From positions 496,001 to 560,000 of the forward strand of contig NZ_JACBFS010000001.1 of the NCBI RefSeq assembly GCF_022138605.1: 64,000 nt of DNA, written 5' to 3'. Every line of letters starts with the position of its first letter. Positions within the stretch are counted from its first letter, which is position 1. Shown here one piece after another: positions 35,924 to 45,940 of the stretch. The translations under genes and the position numbers were made by a program. The notes beneath the pieces were generated by a model. It saw only the letters and a list, made by a program, of their open reading frames with translations, was not told the DNA's origin and made no database searches. This DNA comes from Xanthobacter sp. NM-25. Lineage in GTDB: Bacteria > Pseudomonadota > Alphaproteobacteria > Rhizobiales > Xanthobacteraceae.

Positions 35924-37906
35924 TCACTCCGCGGGAACCGGGGTGGCGCGGCGCCGCGCCGGCTTGGGCGCGCCGACGCGCAGCCGGCGATCGGCGAGCG
36001 AGAGGGCGCCGCCCAGGGCCATCACCACCGCCCCCAGCCAGATCAGCGTCACATTGGGCTTGTAGGTAGCGCGCACCGACATGCCACCATCGGGCATCTC
36101 CTCGCCCATGCTCACATAGAGCTGGCTGAAGCCGAAGGTGCGGATGCCCGCCTCGGTGGTGGCCATCTGCCGGGCGGAGAACATGCGCCGCGACGCCTCG
36201 ATGACCCCTTCGGGCGCGCCATTGTTGCGGATGGAGAATACCGCCGTGCGCGCGCTGAAATTGGGACCGGTGCGATTTTCCAGACGCTCGAACGTGAGGT
36301 CGCGGGTACCGATGGTGATGTGGTCGCCCGGCTTCACCGAAACGATCTTCTCATAGCTCCAGGCGGTGCCGCAGACGATGCCCAGGAGGCAGACGCCGAC
36401 ACCGAAATGGGCCACCGCAGTGCCATAGGCGGAGCGGGGCACGCCGGCGAGCCGCGCCAGCGCCACCTTGGCTCGCACCCGGCCGAGGCCGGCGCGCTCC
36501 ATGATGTCGGTGAGGGCGCCCAGCATGATGAACACCGCAAGCCCCACCCCCAGCGGCGCCGCCACCGGCCCGCCGTCGCTGGCCGCCGCGGTCACCACCG
36601 CCGCCACCACGGCAAGGCCCGCCGCCAGCATCAGGCGCTGGGCCACGCCCAAGAGGTCGCCGCGCTTCCAGGCCAGCAACGGGCCGAACGGAATGGCGAA
36701 CACCAGGGGCAGCATCAGACCACCGAAGGTGAGATTGAAATAGGGCGGCCCCACCGTGATCTTGGCGCCGGTCACCGCCTCCAGCGCCAGCGGATAGAGG
36801 GTGCCCACCAGCACCGCCGCCGTGGCCGCGGTGAGGAACAGATTGTTCATCACCAGGGCGCCTTCGCGCGAGACCGGCGCGAACAGGCCGCCCTGCTTCA
36901 GCTCCGATGCGCGCAGCGCGAACAGGGTGAAGCCGCCGGCGATGAAGAAGGTGAGGATGGCGAGGATGAATACGCCCCGCGCCGGATCGGTGGCGAAGGC
37001 GTGCACCGAGGTGAGCACGCCGGACCGCACCAGGAAGGTCCCCATTAGCGACAGCGAGAAGGCGAGGATGGCAAGCAGGATCGTCCAGACCTTCAGGGCG
37101 TCGCGCTTTTCCATCACCACCGCGGAATGCAGCAGCGCGGTTGCGGCCAGCCACGGCATCAGCGAGGCATTTTCCACCGGATCCCAGAACCACCAGCCGC
37201 CCCAGCCCAGTTCGTAATAGGCCCAGTAAGAGCCCATGGCGATGCCGAGGGTGAGGAACACCCAGGCGGCGAGCGTCCATGGCCGCACCCAGCGTGCCCA
37301 GGCCGCATCGATGCGGCCTTCGATCAAGGCGGCGATGGCGAAGGCGAAGGAGATGGAGAGCCCCACATAGCCGAGGTAGAGCAGCGGCGGATGAATGGCG
37401 AGGCCGGGATCCTGCAGGATGGGGTTGAGGTCGCGCCCCTCGGCGGGCGGCGGCATCATCCGCAGGAACGGATTGGAGGTGAACAGGATGAAGGAGAGGA
37501 AGGCGGCGCCGATCAGCCCCTGCACCGCCAGCACATGAGCTTTGAGCCGATCCGGCAGATTGCCGCCGAACACCGCCACGCAGGCGCCGAAGGCTGCCAG
37601 CACGAACACCCACAAGAGCATGGAGCCCTCGTGATTGCCCCATGTGGACGTGATCTTGTAGATCAGCGGCATGCGCGAGTGCGAGTTCTCCACCACGTTG
37701 ATCACGGTGAAGTCGGAGGTCACGTAGAGCTGCACCAGGGCGCCGAAGGCGAAGGTGATGAAGCCCAGGAAACCCACCGCGATGTAGGAACCGGTGCCCA
37801 TCAGCACCGGATCGCCGCGCCGCGCCCCCCAGGCGGGCAGGATCACCTGCAGCAGCGCCAGCACGAAGGCGAGGGCGAGGGCATATTGGCCAAGTTCTGC
37901 GATCAC
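35924..37906 (-). CDS. ccmF: Cytochrome c heme lyase subunit CcmF/CycK
   Basis: A 660-residue inner-membrane protein with about 14 helices that takes heme from holo-CcmE and attaches it to apocytochrome c. The tryptophan-rich WWD motif GWGGWWFWDPVENASLMPW is present, as are conserved periplasmic loop histidines. The family usually begins MIAELG; here the matching codon is GTG at 37906 with GGGGAG 8 bp upstream, 5 bp after the ccmE stop, and this was taken as the start over the longer frame. It sits between ccmE and ccmH. Confidence 0.95.
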   Translation of the reverse strand: MIAELGQYALALAFVLALLQVILPAWGARRGDPVLMGTGSYIAVGFLGFITFAFGALVQLYVTSDFTVINVVENSHSRMPLIYKITSTWGNHEGSMLLWVFVLAAFGACVAVFGGNLPDRLKAHVLAVQGLIGAAFLSFILFTSNPFLRMMPPPAEGRDLNPILQDPGLAIHPPLLYLGYVGLSISFAFAIAALIEGRIDAAWARWVRPWTLAAWVFLTLGIAMGSYWAYYELGWGGWWFWDPVENASLMPWLAATALLHSAVVMEKRDALKVWTILLAILAFSLSLMGTFLVRSGVLTSVHAFATDPARGVFILAILTFFIAGGFTLFALRASELKQGGLFAPVSREGALVMNNLFLTAATAAVLVGTLYPLALEAVTGAKITVGPPYFNLTFGGLMLPLVFAIPFGPLLAWKRGDLLGVAQRLMLAAGLAVVAAVVTAAASDGGPVAAPLGVGLAVFIMLGALTDIMERAGLGRVRAKVALARLAGVPRSAYGTAVAHFGVGVCLLGIVCGTAWSYEKIVSVKPGDHITIGTRDLTFERLENRTGPNFSARTAVFSIRNNGAPEGVIEASRRMFSARQMATTEAGIRTFGFSQLYVSMGEEMPDGGMSVRATYKPNVTLIWLGAVVMALGGALSLADRRLRVGAPKPARRRATPVPAE

Positions 37907-37911
37907 GGCGG

Positions 37912-38388
37912 TCAGCTCCCCGGGTTGGCGGCGCGGGCGGGCACCACGGTGCCGTTCTCGCCTTCCTTCCACACCCCCTGCTTCTTCAGGGCGTCGGCCA
38001 CCTCGCGTGGCATGTAGCGCTCGTCATGCTTGGCGAGCACGCTGTCGGCGCGGAAGCTGCCATCCGCCTGCAAGGCGCCCTCGGCCACCACGCCCTGCCC
38101 TTCGCGGAACAGGTCTGGCAGGATGCCGGAATAGGCCACCTTCACCCCCGCATTGCCATCGGTGACGATGAACGTGGTCAGCGTGCCGCTCTTATTGACG
38201 CTGCCGGTCTCCACCAGCCCCCCCAGGCGCAGGCGAGCACCCGGAGGCACCTGCTGCTGCGCCACCTCGGTGGGGGTGCGGAAGAACACGATGGTGTCAT
38301 TGAGCGCCGACAGGATGAGCCCGGCGGCGAGCGCCAGCACGCCCAGTCCGGCGGCGATGAGCACGAGGCGACGGCCCTTGCGCGTCAT
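37912..38388 (-). CDS. ccmE: Cytochrome c maturation heme chaperone CcmE/CycJ
   Basis: A 158-residue periplasmic heme chaperone anchored by an N-terminal helix (about residues 9-29). The covalent heme-binding histidine is H121 in AKHDERYMP, with Y125 completing the HxxxY motif. It receives heme from CcmABCD, which are not in this window, and passes it to CcmF. It lies 125 bp after ccmI and 5 bp before ccmF. Confidence 0.95.
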   Translation of the reverse strand: MTRKGRRLVLIAAGLGVLALAAGLILSALNDTIVFFRTPTEVAQQQVPPGARLRLGGLVETGSVNKSGTLTTFIVTDGNAGVKVAYSGILPDLFREGQGVVAEGALQADGSFRADSVLAKHDERYMPREVADALKKQGVWKEGENGTVVPARAANPGS

Positions 38389-38513
38389 GGTCTCTCCTTC
38401 CGAGAGCGCCGCGCCTTATCACCGGCAGCGGATCCGCTCCACCTGATCCTCATCGCAGGCCCTGCGGCCGACCGCCTCCGGTGGCCCCGCGCGCCTGCGC
38501 CAACCCGTCGCCC

Positions 38514-39671
38514 TCAATCGCCGAGGGCGAGATCCTTGCTGGCCGCATCGATGCGGGCCACCGCCTCGGCATTGCCGCCGAACTGCGCCCGCGCCGACTG
38601 CAGCGCGCCCTTGGCCTTGTCCGGCTCGCCGAGCACCTTGAAGGCCCGCGCCAGGCGCAGCCAGCCCTCGAGATCGTCGGGGCTCTCCTTCAGGCGATCC
38701 TCCAGACGCTGCACCATACCGCGAATCATGGCGCTTCTGTCGCCGGTCGACATGGAGGCGGCGTTGGCCACGTCCTCGGCGCTGGGCCCGGGCGCCGGAC
38801 CGGCGGCCGAGCCCGAAGCCGGCGCCACGCCGGCGCCCTGCACCCGGGCCAGCGCCTTGCGCAGCTGCGGCAGATAGGGAGCATCGGCCGGCGCGCGCGC
38901 CACCATCTCGCTCCAGATCCGCGCCGCATCGGCACCGCGGCCATCCTGCTCGGCGGCCAGGCCCAGGAAATAATTGGCCCGCGGGTCGGTGGGCTCGCGA
39001 CGCACCGCATCCTGGAACGCTGCGGCCGCGTCGGCGGTGACGATGCCGTTGGCGGCGAGCACCAGCGCTTCCCCCAACGCCGACTGCAGCTCGGCGGACG
39101 GGCCCTGGATGCGGATCAGCTGTCCATAGGCGCGGGCTGCGTCATCGGGCTGACCGAGCCGCAGATAGATGGGCGCCAGCACCTCGTAGCCCTGGCTGTC
39201 ATCGGGGTGCGCGGCCAGATGCTCCTCCACCCGGCGCACCAGGATCGCCACGTCGCCGCGATCCGGCGAGGCGGCCATGCGCTCGGCGAGGGGGGCGCCC
39301 GGCAGGCCGGGGGAGCCGATGTAGAGATAAAGACCGGCGCCGAGCAGCGGCACCAGCACCAGCGCCAGCACCGCCGCCGCCCGCCGGCGTCCATCGGTGG
39401 GCGAGGCGGCGGGCTCCGGGTCGGCGGCGCGGGCGGTATCGGCGGCGAGCATGCGGCGGGCCACCTCGGCGCGGGCCGCCTCGGCCTGCTCGGTGGCCAG
39501 CCGGCCGCTGTCGCGATCGCGGTCGATTTCCGCCAACTGGTCACGATAGACGGCGAGATCCGCCTCGCGCTCGCCCTTGAGGGGGCGGGCACGGCTGAGC
39601 GGCCACAGCACCGCCAGGGCAGCGAGCGCCGTCATGAGCGCGAACACGGCGAACAGGGACGTGGACATCAT
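38514..39671 (-). CDS. ccmI: Cytochrome c maturation protein CcmI/CycH
   Basis: A 385-residue apocytochrome c chaperone. Two N-terminal membrane helices (about residues 4-24 and 95-115) flank a cytoplasmic coiled region (YRDQLAEIDRDRDSGRL, typical of CcmI), followed by a periplasmic part with tetratricopeptide-like repeats (for example LAPIYLRLGQPDDAARAYGQL and FLGLAAEQDGRGADAARIW) that bind the C-terminal end of apocytochromes. The start is one of two adjacent ATGs at 39671 and 39668 before the first helix; no clear ribosome site helps to choose. It is first in the operon. Confidence 0.9.
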   Translation of the reverse strand: MMSTSLFAVFALMTALAALAVLWPLSRARPLKGEREADLAVYRDQLAEIDRDRDSGRLATEQAEAARAEVARRMLAADTARAADPEPAASPTDGRRRAAAVLALVLVPLLGAGLYLYIGSPGLPGAPLAERMAASPDRGDVAILVRRVEEHLAAHPDDSQGYEVLAPIYLRLGQPDDAARAYGQLIRIQGPSAELQSALGEALVLAANGIVTADAAAAFQDAVRREPTDPRANYFLGLAAEQDGRGADAARIWSEMVARAPADAPYLPQLRKALARVQGAGVAPASGSAAGPAPGPSAEDVANAASMSTGDRSAMIRGMVQRLEDRLKESPDDLEGWLRLARAFKVLGEPDKAKGALQSARAQFGGNAEAVARIDAASKDLALGD

Positions 39672-39866
39672 GGATGTAGCCGTTAGCCGGCCTGTGCGCG
39701 AAAGCAAAGGCCACATCGGGTCCCAGCGGCGCCGAGCCGCAGGGGCGCCGCGAGTTGTGATCGACTTTGCACCGTCGTTCCGGTAGATGGCCGTCGAGAG
39801 GCCCGGGGTGCCCGGCGGCATCCCGCTCCGGCTTCGGCCTCATGCTCCGCACAGAAGGGACCGGCG

Positions 39867-40298
39867 ATGGGACTGTTCGATAATATGGTGGGCGGCGTGC
39901 TCAACAACATGCTGTCGCAGGCCGGTAATTCCGAAGGCCTCGGCAACCTGCTGAAGTCGGCCATGAACGGCCCCATGGCCGGCGCCATCACCCAGGCGCT
40001 GCCCGGCCTCCTGGATCAGGCCCTCGCCAAGACCCCCTATGGCAATCTCGAAGGCCTGCTGGCGCAGCTCAATGCCTCCGGCCTCGGCGAGCAGGTGGCG
40101 AGCTGGCTGTCGAGCGGCCCCAATGCGCCGGTGAGCGCCGAGCAGATCGTCACCGCACTGGGCGACACCCAGCTCGGCCAGATGGCCGCCGGCCTCGGCC
40201 TGTCGGCGGACAGCCTGCCGAATCTCCTCTCTCAATACCTCCCCACCCTCATCGACAAGCTGAGCCCCGACGGCGTGCTCAAGGATCCGGCGGCCTGA
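39867..40298 (+). CDS. YidB-family protein (DUF937)
   Basis: A 143-residue protein without signal peptide. The opening GLFDNMVGGVLNNMLSQ and the later NAPVSAEQIVTALGDTQLGQMAAGLGLSADSLPNLLSQYLPTLIDKLSPDG match the YidB/DUF937 family, small helical bacterial proteins of unknown function. The motif of repeated LxxLL-like helices may suggest self-assembly. ATG 39867 has GGACC/GGCG-like sequence before it. It stands alone between ccmI (divergent) and the penicillin-binding protein gene. Confidence 0.85.
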   Translation: MGLFDNMVGGVLNNMLSQAGNSEGLGNLLKSAMNGPMAGAITQALPGLLDQALAKTPYGNLEGLLAQLNASGLGEQVASWLSSGPNAPVSAEQIVTALGDTQLGQMAAGLGLSADSLPNLLSQYLPTLIDKLSPDGVLKDPAA

Positions 40299-40550
40299 GG
40301 CCGGGACGGTGCGAACCGCCAGGCGCGACCGGGCGAGCTGTCGCGCGGCTCGCGCCCGGCGGGGCTTCAGGCTATCGTAGCCGCCAGCGGCGGGGCTCAT
40401 CGCCCGGCGACGCCCGTCACGGGGGGCGGCACGGGCGCGGGGATCGCGAAATCGCCACCTTCGAGGCGCGGCAGATGATGGGACGATCTTTTCCGGCACG
40501 GACACGGCCACACCCGGCCGCGCGCGGCCGTAAATGCTGAGCCAGATGCC

Positions 40551-42764
40551 GTGACCGAGCCCCGGCGCCCCTCCTTTCTCGCCCGGCTGCGCCATGCGCT
40601 GCTGGATTTCGACGCGCTGCTCGATTCGTCGCTGTTCACCCTGGGCAGCCGCACCCGGCGCGCATTGTCGGCCTATGCGGCGTTCACCGAACGCTTCAAC
40701 CTCACCGGCGCCAGCCGCTTCTTCGCTGGCCTCGCCTCCGAGGCGTTCACCCTGGGCACGGTGGGCGCCGTGGTCCTGCTCGCCCTCGCCATTCCCGCTT
40801 TCCACGAGACCTCCGACGACTGGCTGAAGCGCACCGAGCTCGCCGTCACCTTCCTCGATCGCTATGGCAACGTCATCGGCGAGCGCGGGGTGAAGCAGAA
40901 TGATACCGTGCCGCTGGACGAAATCCCCGACAATCTCATCAAGGCGACGCTGGCCACCGAGGACCGCCGCTTCTACGAGCATTGGGGCATCGACCTCTCC
41001 GGCACCCTGCGCGCATTGGTCACCAACGCGCGGGCCGGCGGCGTGCGGCAGGGCGGCTCCTCGCTCTCCCAGCAGCTCGCCAAGAACCTGTTCCTGAACA
41101 ACGAGCGCACCCTGGAGCGCAAGATCAAGGAGGCGTTCCTGGCCATCTGGCTGGAAGCGCGGCTCACCAAGAGCCAGATCCTGAAGCTCTATCTCGACCG
41201 CGCCTATCTCGGCGGCGGCGCCTATGGAGTGGATGCGGCGGCCCGCTATTATTTCGGCAAATCGGTGCGGGAGGTGAATCTGGCCGAGGCGGCCATGCTC
41301 GCCGGCCTGTTCAAGGCGCCCTCCAAATATGCCCCGCACGTGAACCTGCCGGCGGCCCGCGCCCGCGCCTCCACCGTGCTCGACAATCTGGTGGAAGCCG
41401 GCTTCATGACCGAGGGCCAGGTGTTCGGCGCCCGGCGCAATCCCGCCACCCCGGTGGATCGCCGCGACGAAGCGGTGCCCGAATATTATCTCGATTACGC
41501 CTTCGGCGAGGTGAAGAAGCTGGTGGACCAGCTGCCCGCCTCGGTCACCGAGCGCAACTTCGTCGTGCGCACTGGCCTCGATCCCAATATCCAGAAGGTG
41601 TCGGAAGCCGCCATCGACCAGTCGCTGCGGGAATTCGGGCGCGACTACAAGGTCACCCAGGGCGGCATCGTGGTGATGGAGCCCAACGGCACCGTGCGCG
41701 CCATGGTGGGCGGGCGGGACTATGGCGAGAGCCAGTTCAACCGGGCAACCGATGCCCTGCGCCAGCCCGGCTCCTCGTTCAAGCCGTTCGTCTACACCGT
41801 CGCCCTGATGAACGGCTTCAAGCCGTCCACCATCGTCCAGGATGCCCCCATCTGTCTCGGCAACTGGTGCCCGCAGAACTACGGTCGCTCCTACATGGGC
41901 TCCATCACCCTGCAGACGGCGCTGCAGCATTCGCTGAACACGGTGGCGGTGCGGCTGGCGGAGAAGTTCGGACGCAAGAAGATCGTCGATCTCGCCCATA
42001 AGATGGGCCTGCGCACGCCGCTGCCCATCTCCGCTCCGCTGCCGCTCGGTGCCGCCGAGGTGACGCTGGTGGACATGGTGACCGCCTATTCGGTGTTCGC
42101 CAATGGCGGGCACTCCGTCTACCCCCATGCGGTGGTGGAGATGCGCATCGGCAATGGCGACGTGGTCTGGCGCTTCGACCACGATGCACCGGCACCGGTG
42201 CAGATCATTCCCCGGCCGCAGCTGGTCGACATCAACTCCATGCTGAACAACGTGGTGGAAAATGGCACCGGCCGCCGTGCCCGGCTGGTGAACGCCAAGG
42301 TGGCGGGCAAGACCGGCACCACCAATGCCTATCGCGACGCCTGGTTCATGGGCTTCACCGGCAATTACGTGGCCGGCGTCTGGTTCGGCAATGACGACTA
42401 CGCATCCATGAACAAGATGACCGGCGGCGCCCTGCCGGCCATGACCTGGCAGAAGGTGATGGCCTATGCCCACCAGGGCATCGAGATCAAGCCGATCCCC
42501 GGGGTCTCCTCGCCGATCCCCAAGCTCGATCCGGCGCCGGCGCCCATCGAGGTGCCGGGATTGGCCAGCGCGATGCGCCCGCTCACCCTCTCGCCCAAGG
42601 CGGCGAGCCAGCTGGCCCAGCTGGAGCGCCTGATGAAGGATGCGGAGGCGGCGAAAGCGACGCCGGCGCCAGCGCCCGGAAGCCGGTTGCCCCCGGCGGG
42701 CGCGCCTTTGCCGCCAGCCAAGCCGGTGCGGACCGGCGCCGCGACGGACACGTCGCGCAGCTGA
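40551..42764 (+). CDS. Class A penicillin-binding protein (PBP1A-like)
   Basis: A 737-residue bifunctional peptidoglycan synthase. After a cytoplasmic stretch and a membrane helix (about residues 65-83) comes the GT51 glycosyltransferase domain with E137 in ATEDRRFYEHWGID, GGSSLSQQLAKN and the RKIKEAFLAIWLE motif. The transpeptidase domain has the SxxK motif at S408-S-F-K411, SxN at S461-L-N463 and KTG at 587-589. A short proline/alanine-rich tail ends it. The start is a GTG at 40551 with no strong ribosome site; it gives the expected N-terminal length. It probably forms a single-gene unit. Confidence 0.93.
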   Translation: MTEPRRPSFLARLRHALLDFDALLDSSLFTLGSRTRRALSAYAAFTERFNLTGASRFFAGLASEAFTLGTVGAVVLLALAIPAFHETSDDWLKRTELAVTFLDRYGNVIGERGVKQNDTVPLDEIPDNLIKATLATEDRRFYEHWGIDLSGTLRALVTNARAGGVRQGGSSLSQQLAKNLFLNNERTLERKIKEAFLAIWLEARLTKSQILKLYLDRAYLGGGAYGVDAAARYYFGKSVREVNLAEAAMLAGLFKAPSKYAPHVNLPAARARASTVLDNLVEAGFMTEGQVFGARRNPATPVDRRDEAVPEYYLDYAFGEVKKLVDQLPASVTERNFVVRTGLDPNIQKVSEAAIDQSLREFGRDYKVTQGGIVVMEPNGTVRAMVGGRDYGESQFNRATDALRQPGSSFKPFVYTVALMNGFKPSTIVQDAPICLGNWCPQNYGRSYMGSITLQTALQHSLNTVAVRLAEKFGRKKIVDLAHKMGLRTPLPISAPLPLGAAEVTLVDMVTAYSVFANGGHSVYPHAVVEMRIGNGDVVWRFDHDAPAPVQIIPRPQLVDINSMLNNVVENGTGRRARLVNAKVAGKTGTTNAYRDAWFMGFTGNYVAGVWFGNDDYASMNKMTGGALPAMTWQKVMAYAHQGIEIKPIPGVSSPIPKLDPAPAPIEVPGLASAMRPLTLSPKAASQLAQLERLMKDAEAAKATPAPAPGSRLPPAGAPLPPAKPVRTGAATDTSRS

Positions 42765-42792
42765 GCCCTGCGTCGTCCACGGCCAGATGGCG

Positions 42793-43659
42793 TCAGTTGA
42801 CGATGCTGACGGACACGGTGCGGCCCGCCACCACCTTCACGTCGTCGGGCACCGCATCGATGCTCACCCGCACCGGCACCCGCTGGGCGAGGCGCACCCA
42901 GCTGAAGGTGGGGTTCACATTGGCCAGCAGATTGGCGGAATCGGTGCGGTCACGATCCTCAATGGCGGCGGCGATGCTCACCACGTGCCCCTCGATGGGG
43001 GTCGACGCACCCATGAGCCGCATCACAGCCCGATCCCCCACATGGATGCGATCGAGCTTGGTTTCCTCGAAATAGCCTTGCACGTGGTAGCTGTCATCAT
43101 CCACCAGGGCCGTCACCGCCTGCCCCGCCGCCACATAGTTGCCGGGCTGCAGCGTGAAATTGGTGATGACGCCATTGACCGGGGCGCGCACCTGCGAGCG
43201 GTCCAGGTTCAGCCGCGCCAGATCGCGATCGGCCCGGGCTTTCTGGGCAGCCGCCTCGGCCTGGGCGGCAGCGGTGGTCACCTCCTCCATCTTCTGGCGG
43301 CTCACGGCGGTCTCGGTGAGCTGGCGATAGCGGTCGAGATCGCGCTGCGCCTGCCGCTGCACCGCCTCGGCGCTGGCCACTGCGGCCTCGGCCTGCTCCA
43401 GCGCCAGCTTGAAGCGCGTGCCGTCGATGGCGAACAGGAGGTCACCTTTCTTCACATGGGCATTGTCGGTGACGCTCACCCGCTCCACCAGGCCCGAGAC
43501 GTCCGGCGCCACCCGCACCACATCGGCGCGGATGCGGCCATCCCGGGTCCAGGGGGCGTCCATGTAATAGAGCCACAGGCCGTGGGCGACGACGCCGGCC
43601 GCGCACACGAGGGCAAGGGTGGGTAGGAACCGGCCGAGGCGGGACAGAAACGGGTTCAT
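42793..43659 (-). CDS. HlyD/EmrA-family membrane fusion protein (AaeA-like)
   Basis: A 288-residue periplasmic adaptor subunit. One N-terminal helix (about residues 12-32) is followed by a split lipoyl/barrel-sandwich domain (IRADVVRVAPDVSGLVERVSV ... RAPVNGVITNFTLQPGNYV), an alpha hairpin of about 75 residues and a beta barrel. It links the FUSC-type pump to the outer membrane. It is the last gene of the operon marR, FUSC, DUF1656, hlyD, starting 2 bp after the DUF1656 stop. AaeA of E. coli exports p-hydroxybenzoic acid; the real substrate here is unknown. Confidence 0.9.
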   Translation of the reverse strand: MNPFLSRLGRFLPTLALVCAAGVVAHGLWLYYMDAPWTRDGRIRADVVRVAPDVSGLVERVSVTDNAHVKKGDLLFAIDGTRFKLALEQAEAAVASAEAVQRQAQRDLDRYRQLTETAVSRQKMEEVTTAAAQAEAAAQKARADRDLARLNLDRSQVRAPVNGVITNFTLQPGNYVAAGQAVTALVDDDSYHVQGYFEETKLDRIHVGDRAVMRLMGASTPIEGHVVSIAAAIEDRDRTDSANLLANVNPTFSWVRLAQRVPVRVSIDAVPDDVKVVAGRTVSVSIVN

Positions 43660-43661
43660 CG

Positions 43662-43865
43662 TCAGATCCGATGCATCAGGAAGGTGAGGCCGCCGAGGCA
43701 GATGACGAACAGCGCCACATCCGCCAGCGGCGGATGCCACAGCAGGCGATAGAGACCGGCCCGGGACAGCAGCCGGCGCAGCAGCCCCTGGACCGCCAGC
43801 GCCAGCACCGCGGCGACCAGCAGTTCGGGCACGAACAGGCCGTAGAGATCGAGATCGCCGCTCAT
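43662..43865 (-). CDS. DUF1656 small membrane protein (AaeX-like)
   Basis: A 67-residue protein with two membrane helices (about residues 10-29 and 45-63). DLDLYGLFVPELLVAA is the typical N terminus of DUF1656/AaeX proteins, which are encoded between the pump and adaptor genes of AaeAB-like exporters. Its start overlaps the pump stop by 4 bp (ATGA). Its molecular role is unknown. Confidence 0.9.
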   Translation of the reverse strand: MSGDLDLYGLFVPELLVAAVLALAVQGLLRRLLSRAGLYRLLWHPPLADVALFVICLGGLTFLMHRI

Positions 43866-45940
43866 GTGGCAAGGCTCCAGGTGACGGCGGGCGCGAGTTG
43901 CGGATCCGGCGCGGCAAGGCCGGGCAGCAGGCCGTGCCGCAGCCCCACCAGGGCCCGCAGCGCGGTGACCACGGGCGGCGACGCCTGCGACCCCTGCGCC
44001 AGCAGGCGAATGGTGGTGTCGAGCGCAGCGGCGAGGCCCGGGTCCGCGACCCGCGCCGTCTCGCGCTGGCGGAAGTGGCGCCGAAGGGCCTCGAGCAGAG
44101 CCTCCACCTGCTGCCGCGGCGCCGCAGGAAGCTGCCCGCGCACCCGTTGCAGATCAGCCATGTTGAGCCCCATCCGCAGGTCCACCAGCGCCTGCTCGGG
44201 ATGCGGCGCCTCCCCCGTGGGCAGGGCCACCAGCCGCTGCACCATGAGGCCGAAGCGATCCACCAGCCGCCGCACCAGGGCCGCGGTGTCGCGACCGCCC
44301 TGCCCCCCGGCCATGCCGGCGAGATCGCGGCTGTTGGCACGACGCAGCCGGGCGACGCTCTGCTCGACGCCCATGGCGGTGAGGACGGCCGCGGTGAGGG
44401 TGGCGATGACCATGCCCACCAGGGACGCGGCACTGGCATTGATCAGCGCCGCCAGGTCCAGGTGAAGGCGCGTGTCGAGCATGGTCACCAGGGGCATGTT
44501 CACGCACATGAGAAAGCCCAGGGGCCCATGCCGGGGGGTCGCCATCAACGCGCCGAACACCAGCAGGAACGGCGCCATGAGCAGCACCAGCTCGGTGAAA
44601 CTGTCGGCGAGCGGCAGCAGCGTGAAGGCGAACAGGCCCACGGCGATGGTCGCCAGGAGGGTATAGCGGGCAAACAGCCGCATCACCGGCACCGGATTGT
44701 CCATGACGGCGAACAGGGAGAAGAAGATGGCGGCCATCTGGGCGGCGCCGCTGCCCTCGCTCCAGCCGGTGGCGATCCACAGGGCGCAGCACATCAGAAT
44801 GCTGATGCCCACGGCCAGCCCGGCGAGGGCGGCCAGCGGCACGTCCACATGCAGCTGCGGATCGCCGGCATAACGGGCGATGACGGCACGGAACCGGGGG
44901 GCACGAGCGCGGCCGTCGCGCAGATCGGCCCGCAGCATCCGGGCATTGGCCCACACCTCCACCAGCTCGCGCAGGCGATCCAGCACCGTGGCAACCAGAA
45001 GTCCGCGCCAGGCGCCGGCAGCAGCCTCCGGCCGCAGCGCCTCGGCCAGGACCTCCAGGCGCGCGCGCAGCGCGTCGGCCGGCGGAAGCGGCGCGGCGCA
45101 ATCGCTGGCGATCCACTCGGCGATGTCGCCCATGAGCGCGTCGAGGCGTGGATCGAGCGGGCCGCCCGCGCGCAAAGCGGCAAGGCGGTCCTCGAGCCCG
45201 GACAGGATGGGCAGCAGCGCCGTCATGTGCTGCTGCAATTCCCGCACCTGGCCAGCCAGATGCCGCAGCTCAGAGGTGTCGTAAGGCAGATGGGTGGTGA
45301 GAGCGAGCATCTCCACCGTATCGGTGGCGAGCCGTCGGCGATCGCGGGCGGAAGCCTGCGGCTCGGGCCGCGGCGCGAGCACGTCGCCGGCCCAGCGGCC
45401 GGCATCGGCCAGCCAGCCGTCGAGCCGCGCCGTAAGCAACGGGCCGAGATGGCGCGGCGCCACCACCCGGCTCACCAGGGCCCCGCAGACGATGCCCACG
45501 ATGATCTCCTGGGTGCGCGACAGGGCGACATCGAACACCGTCTCCGGAGCGGTCACCGCCATGAAGGCGATAATGGCGGCGCTGTAGCCGGCCAGCATGG
45601 CCACATAGCTGCGCGGCGTGCGATCCAGCAGGGAGATGAACAGGCACCCCCCCACCCACGCGGCGAGCGCGAGGCACAGGAGCTCCGGCACCGCCACCAG
45701 GTTCGGCACCATCACCACCGCGGCGCCGGCACCGAGCACCGTGCCCATCACCCGGTACACCGCCTTGGCGGTGACCGCGGCCGCCAGCGGCTGCATGACG
45801 ATGTAGGCGGTGGCCATGGCCCAATAGGGCTTCGACAGATCGAGGCTGAGGGCCACCCACAAGGCCAGAACCGCGGCCAGGAACGCCTTCAGCGAGAACA
45901 TGAGCTCGTGGCGGCCGATGCCGAAGGGCGCGGCGCTCAC
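43862..45940 (-). CDS. FUSC-family efflux transporter (AaeB-like)
   Basis: A 692-residue inner-membrane pump. Two blocks of about six helices (about residues 10-175 and 370-520) flank a cytoplasmic domain of about 200 residues, and a soluble tail follows. KAFLAAVLALWVALSLDLSKPYWAM near the start is typical of FUSC/YccS-AaeB proteins, which export aromatic acids with a HlyD-type adaptor. A GTG at 45940, overlapping the marR stop (GTGA) and preceded by GGAG at 9 bp, fits family N termini better than the ATG at 45901. It is translationally coupled on both sides. Confidence 0.88.
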   Translation of the reverse strand: MSAAPFGIGRHELMFSLKAFLAAVLALWVALSLDLSKPYWAMATAYIVMQPLAAAVTAKAVYRVMGTVLGAGAAVVMVPNLVAVPELLCLALAAWVGGCLFISLLDRTPRSYVAMLAGYSAAIIAFMAVTAPETVFDVALSRTQEIIVGIVCGALVSRVVAPRHLGPLLTARLDGWLADAGRWAGDVLAPRPEPQASARDRRRLATDTVEMLALTTHLPYDTSELRHLAGQVRELQQHMTALLPILSGLEDRLAALRAGGPLDPRLDALMGDIAEWIASDCAAPLPPADALRARLEVLAEALRPEAAAGAWRGLLVATVLDRLRELVEVWANARMLRADLRDGRARAPRFRAVIARYAGDPQLHVDVPLAALAGLAVGISILMCCALWIATGWSEGSGAAQMAAIFFSLFAVMDNPVPVMRLFARYTLLATIAVGLFAFTLLPLADSFTELVLLMAPFLLVFGALMATPRHGPLGFLMCVNMPLVTMLDTRLHLDLAALINASAASLVGMVIATLTAAVLTAMGVEQSVARLRRANSRDLAGMAGGQGGRDTAALVRRLVDRFGLMVQRLVALPTGEAPHPEQALVDLRMGLNMADLQRVRGQLPAAPRQQVEALLEALRRHFRQRETARVADPGLAAALDTTIRLLAQGSQASPPVVTALRALVGLRHGLLPGLAAPDPQLAPAVTWSLAT

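Noticed and set aside
39840..42473. An open frame of about 870 codons opposite the YidB-like and PBP1A genes
   Set aside because: It spans two recognised genes on the opposite strand and a gap, so it is a chance antisense frame.
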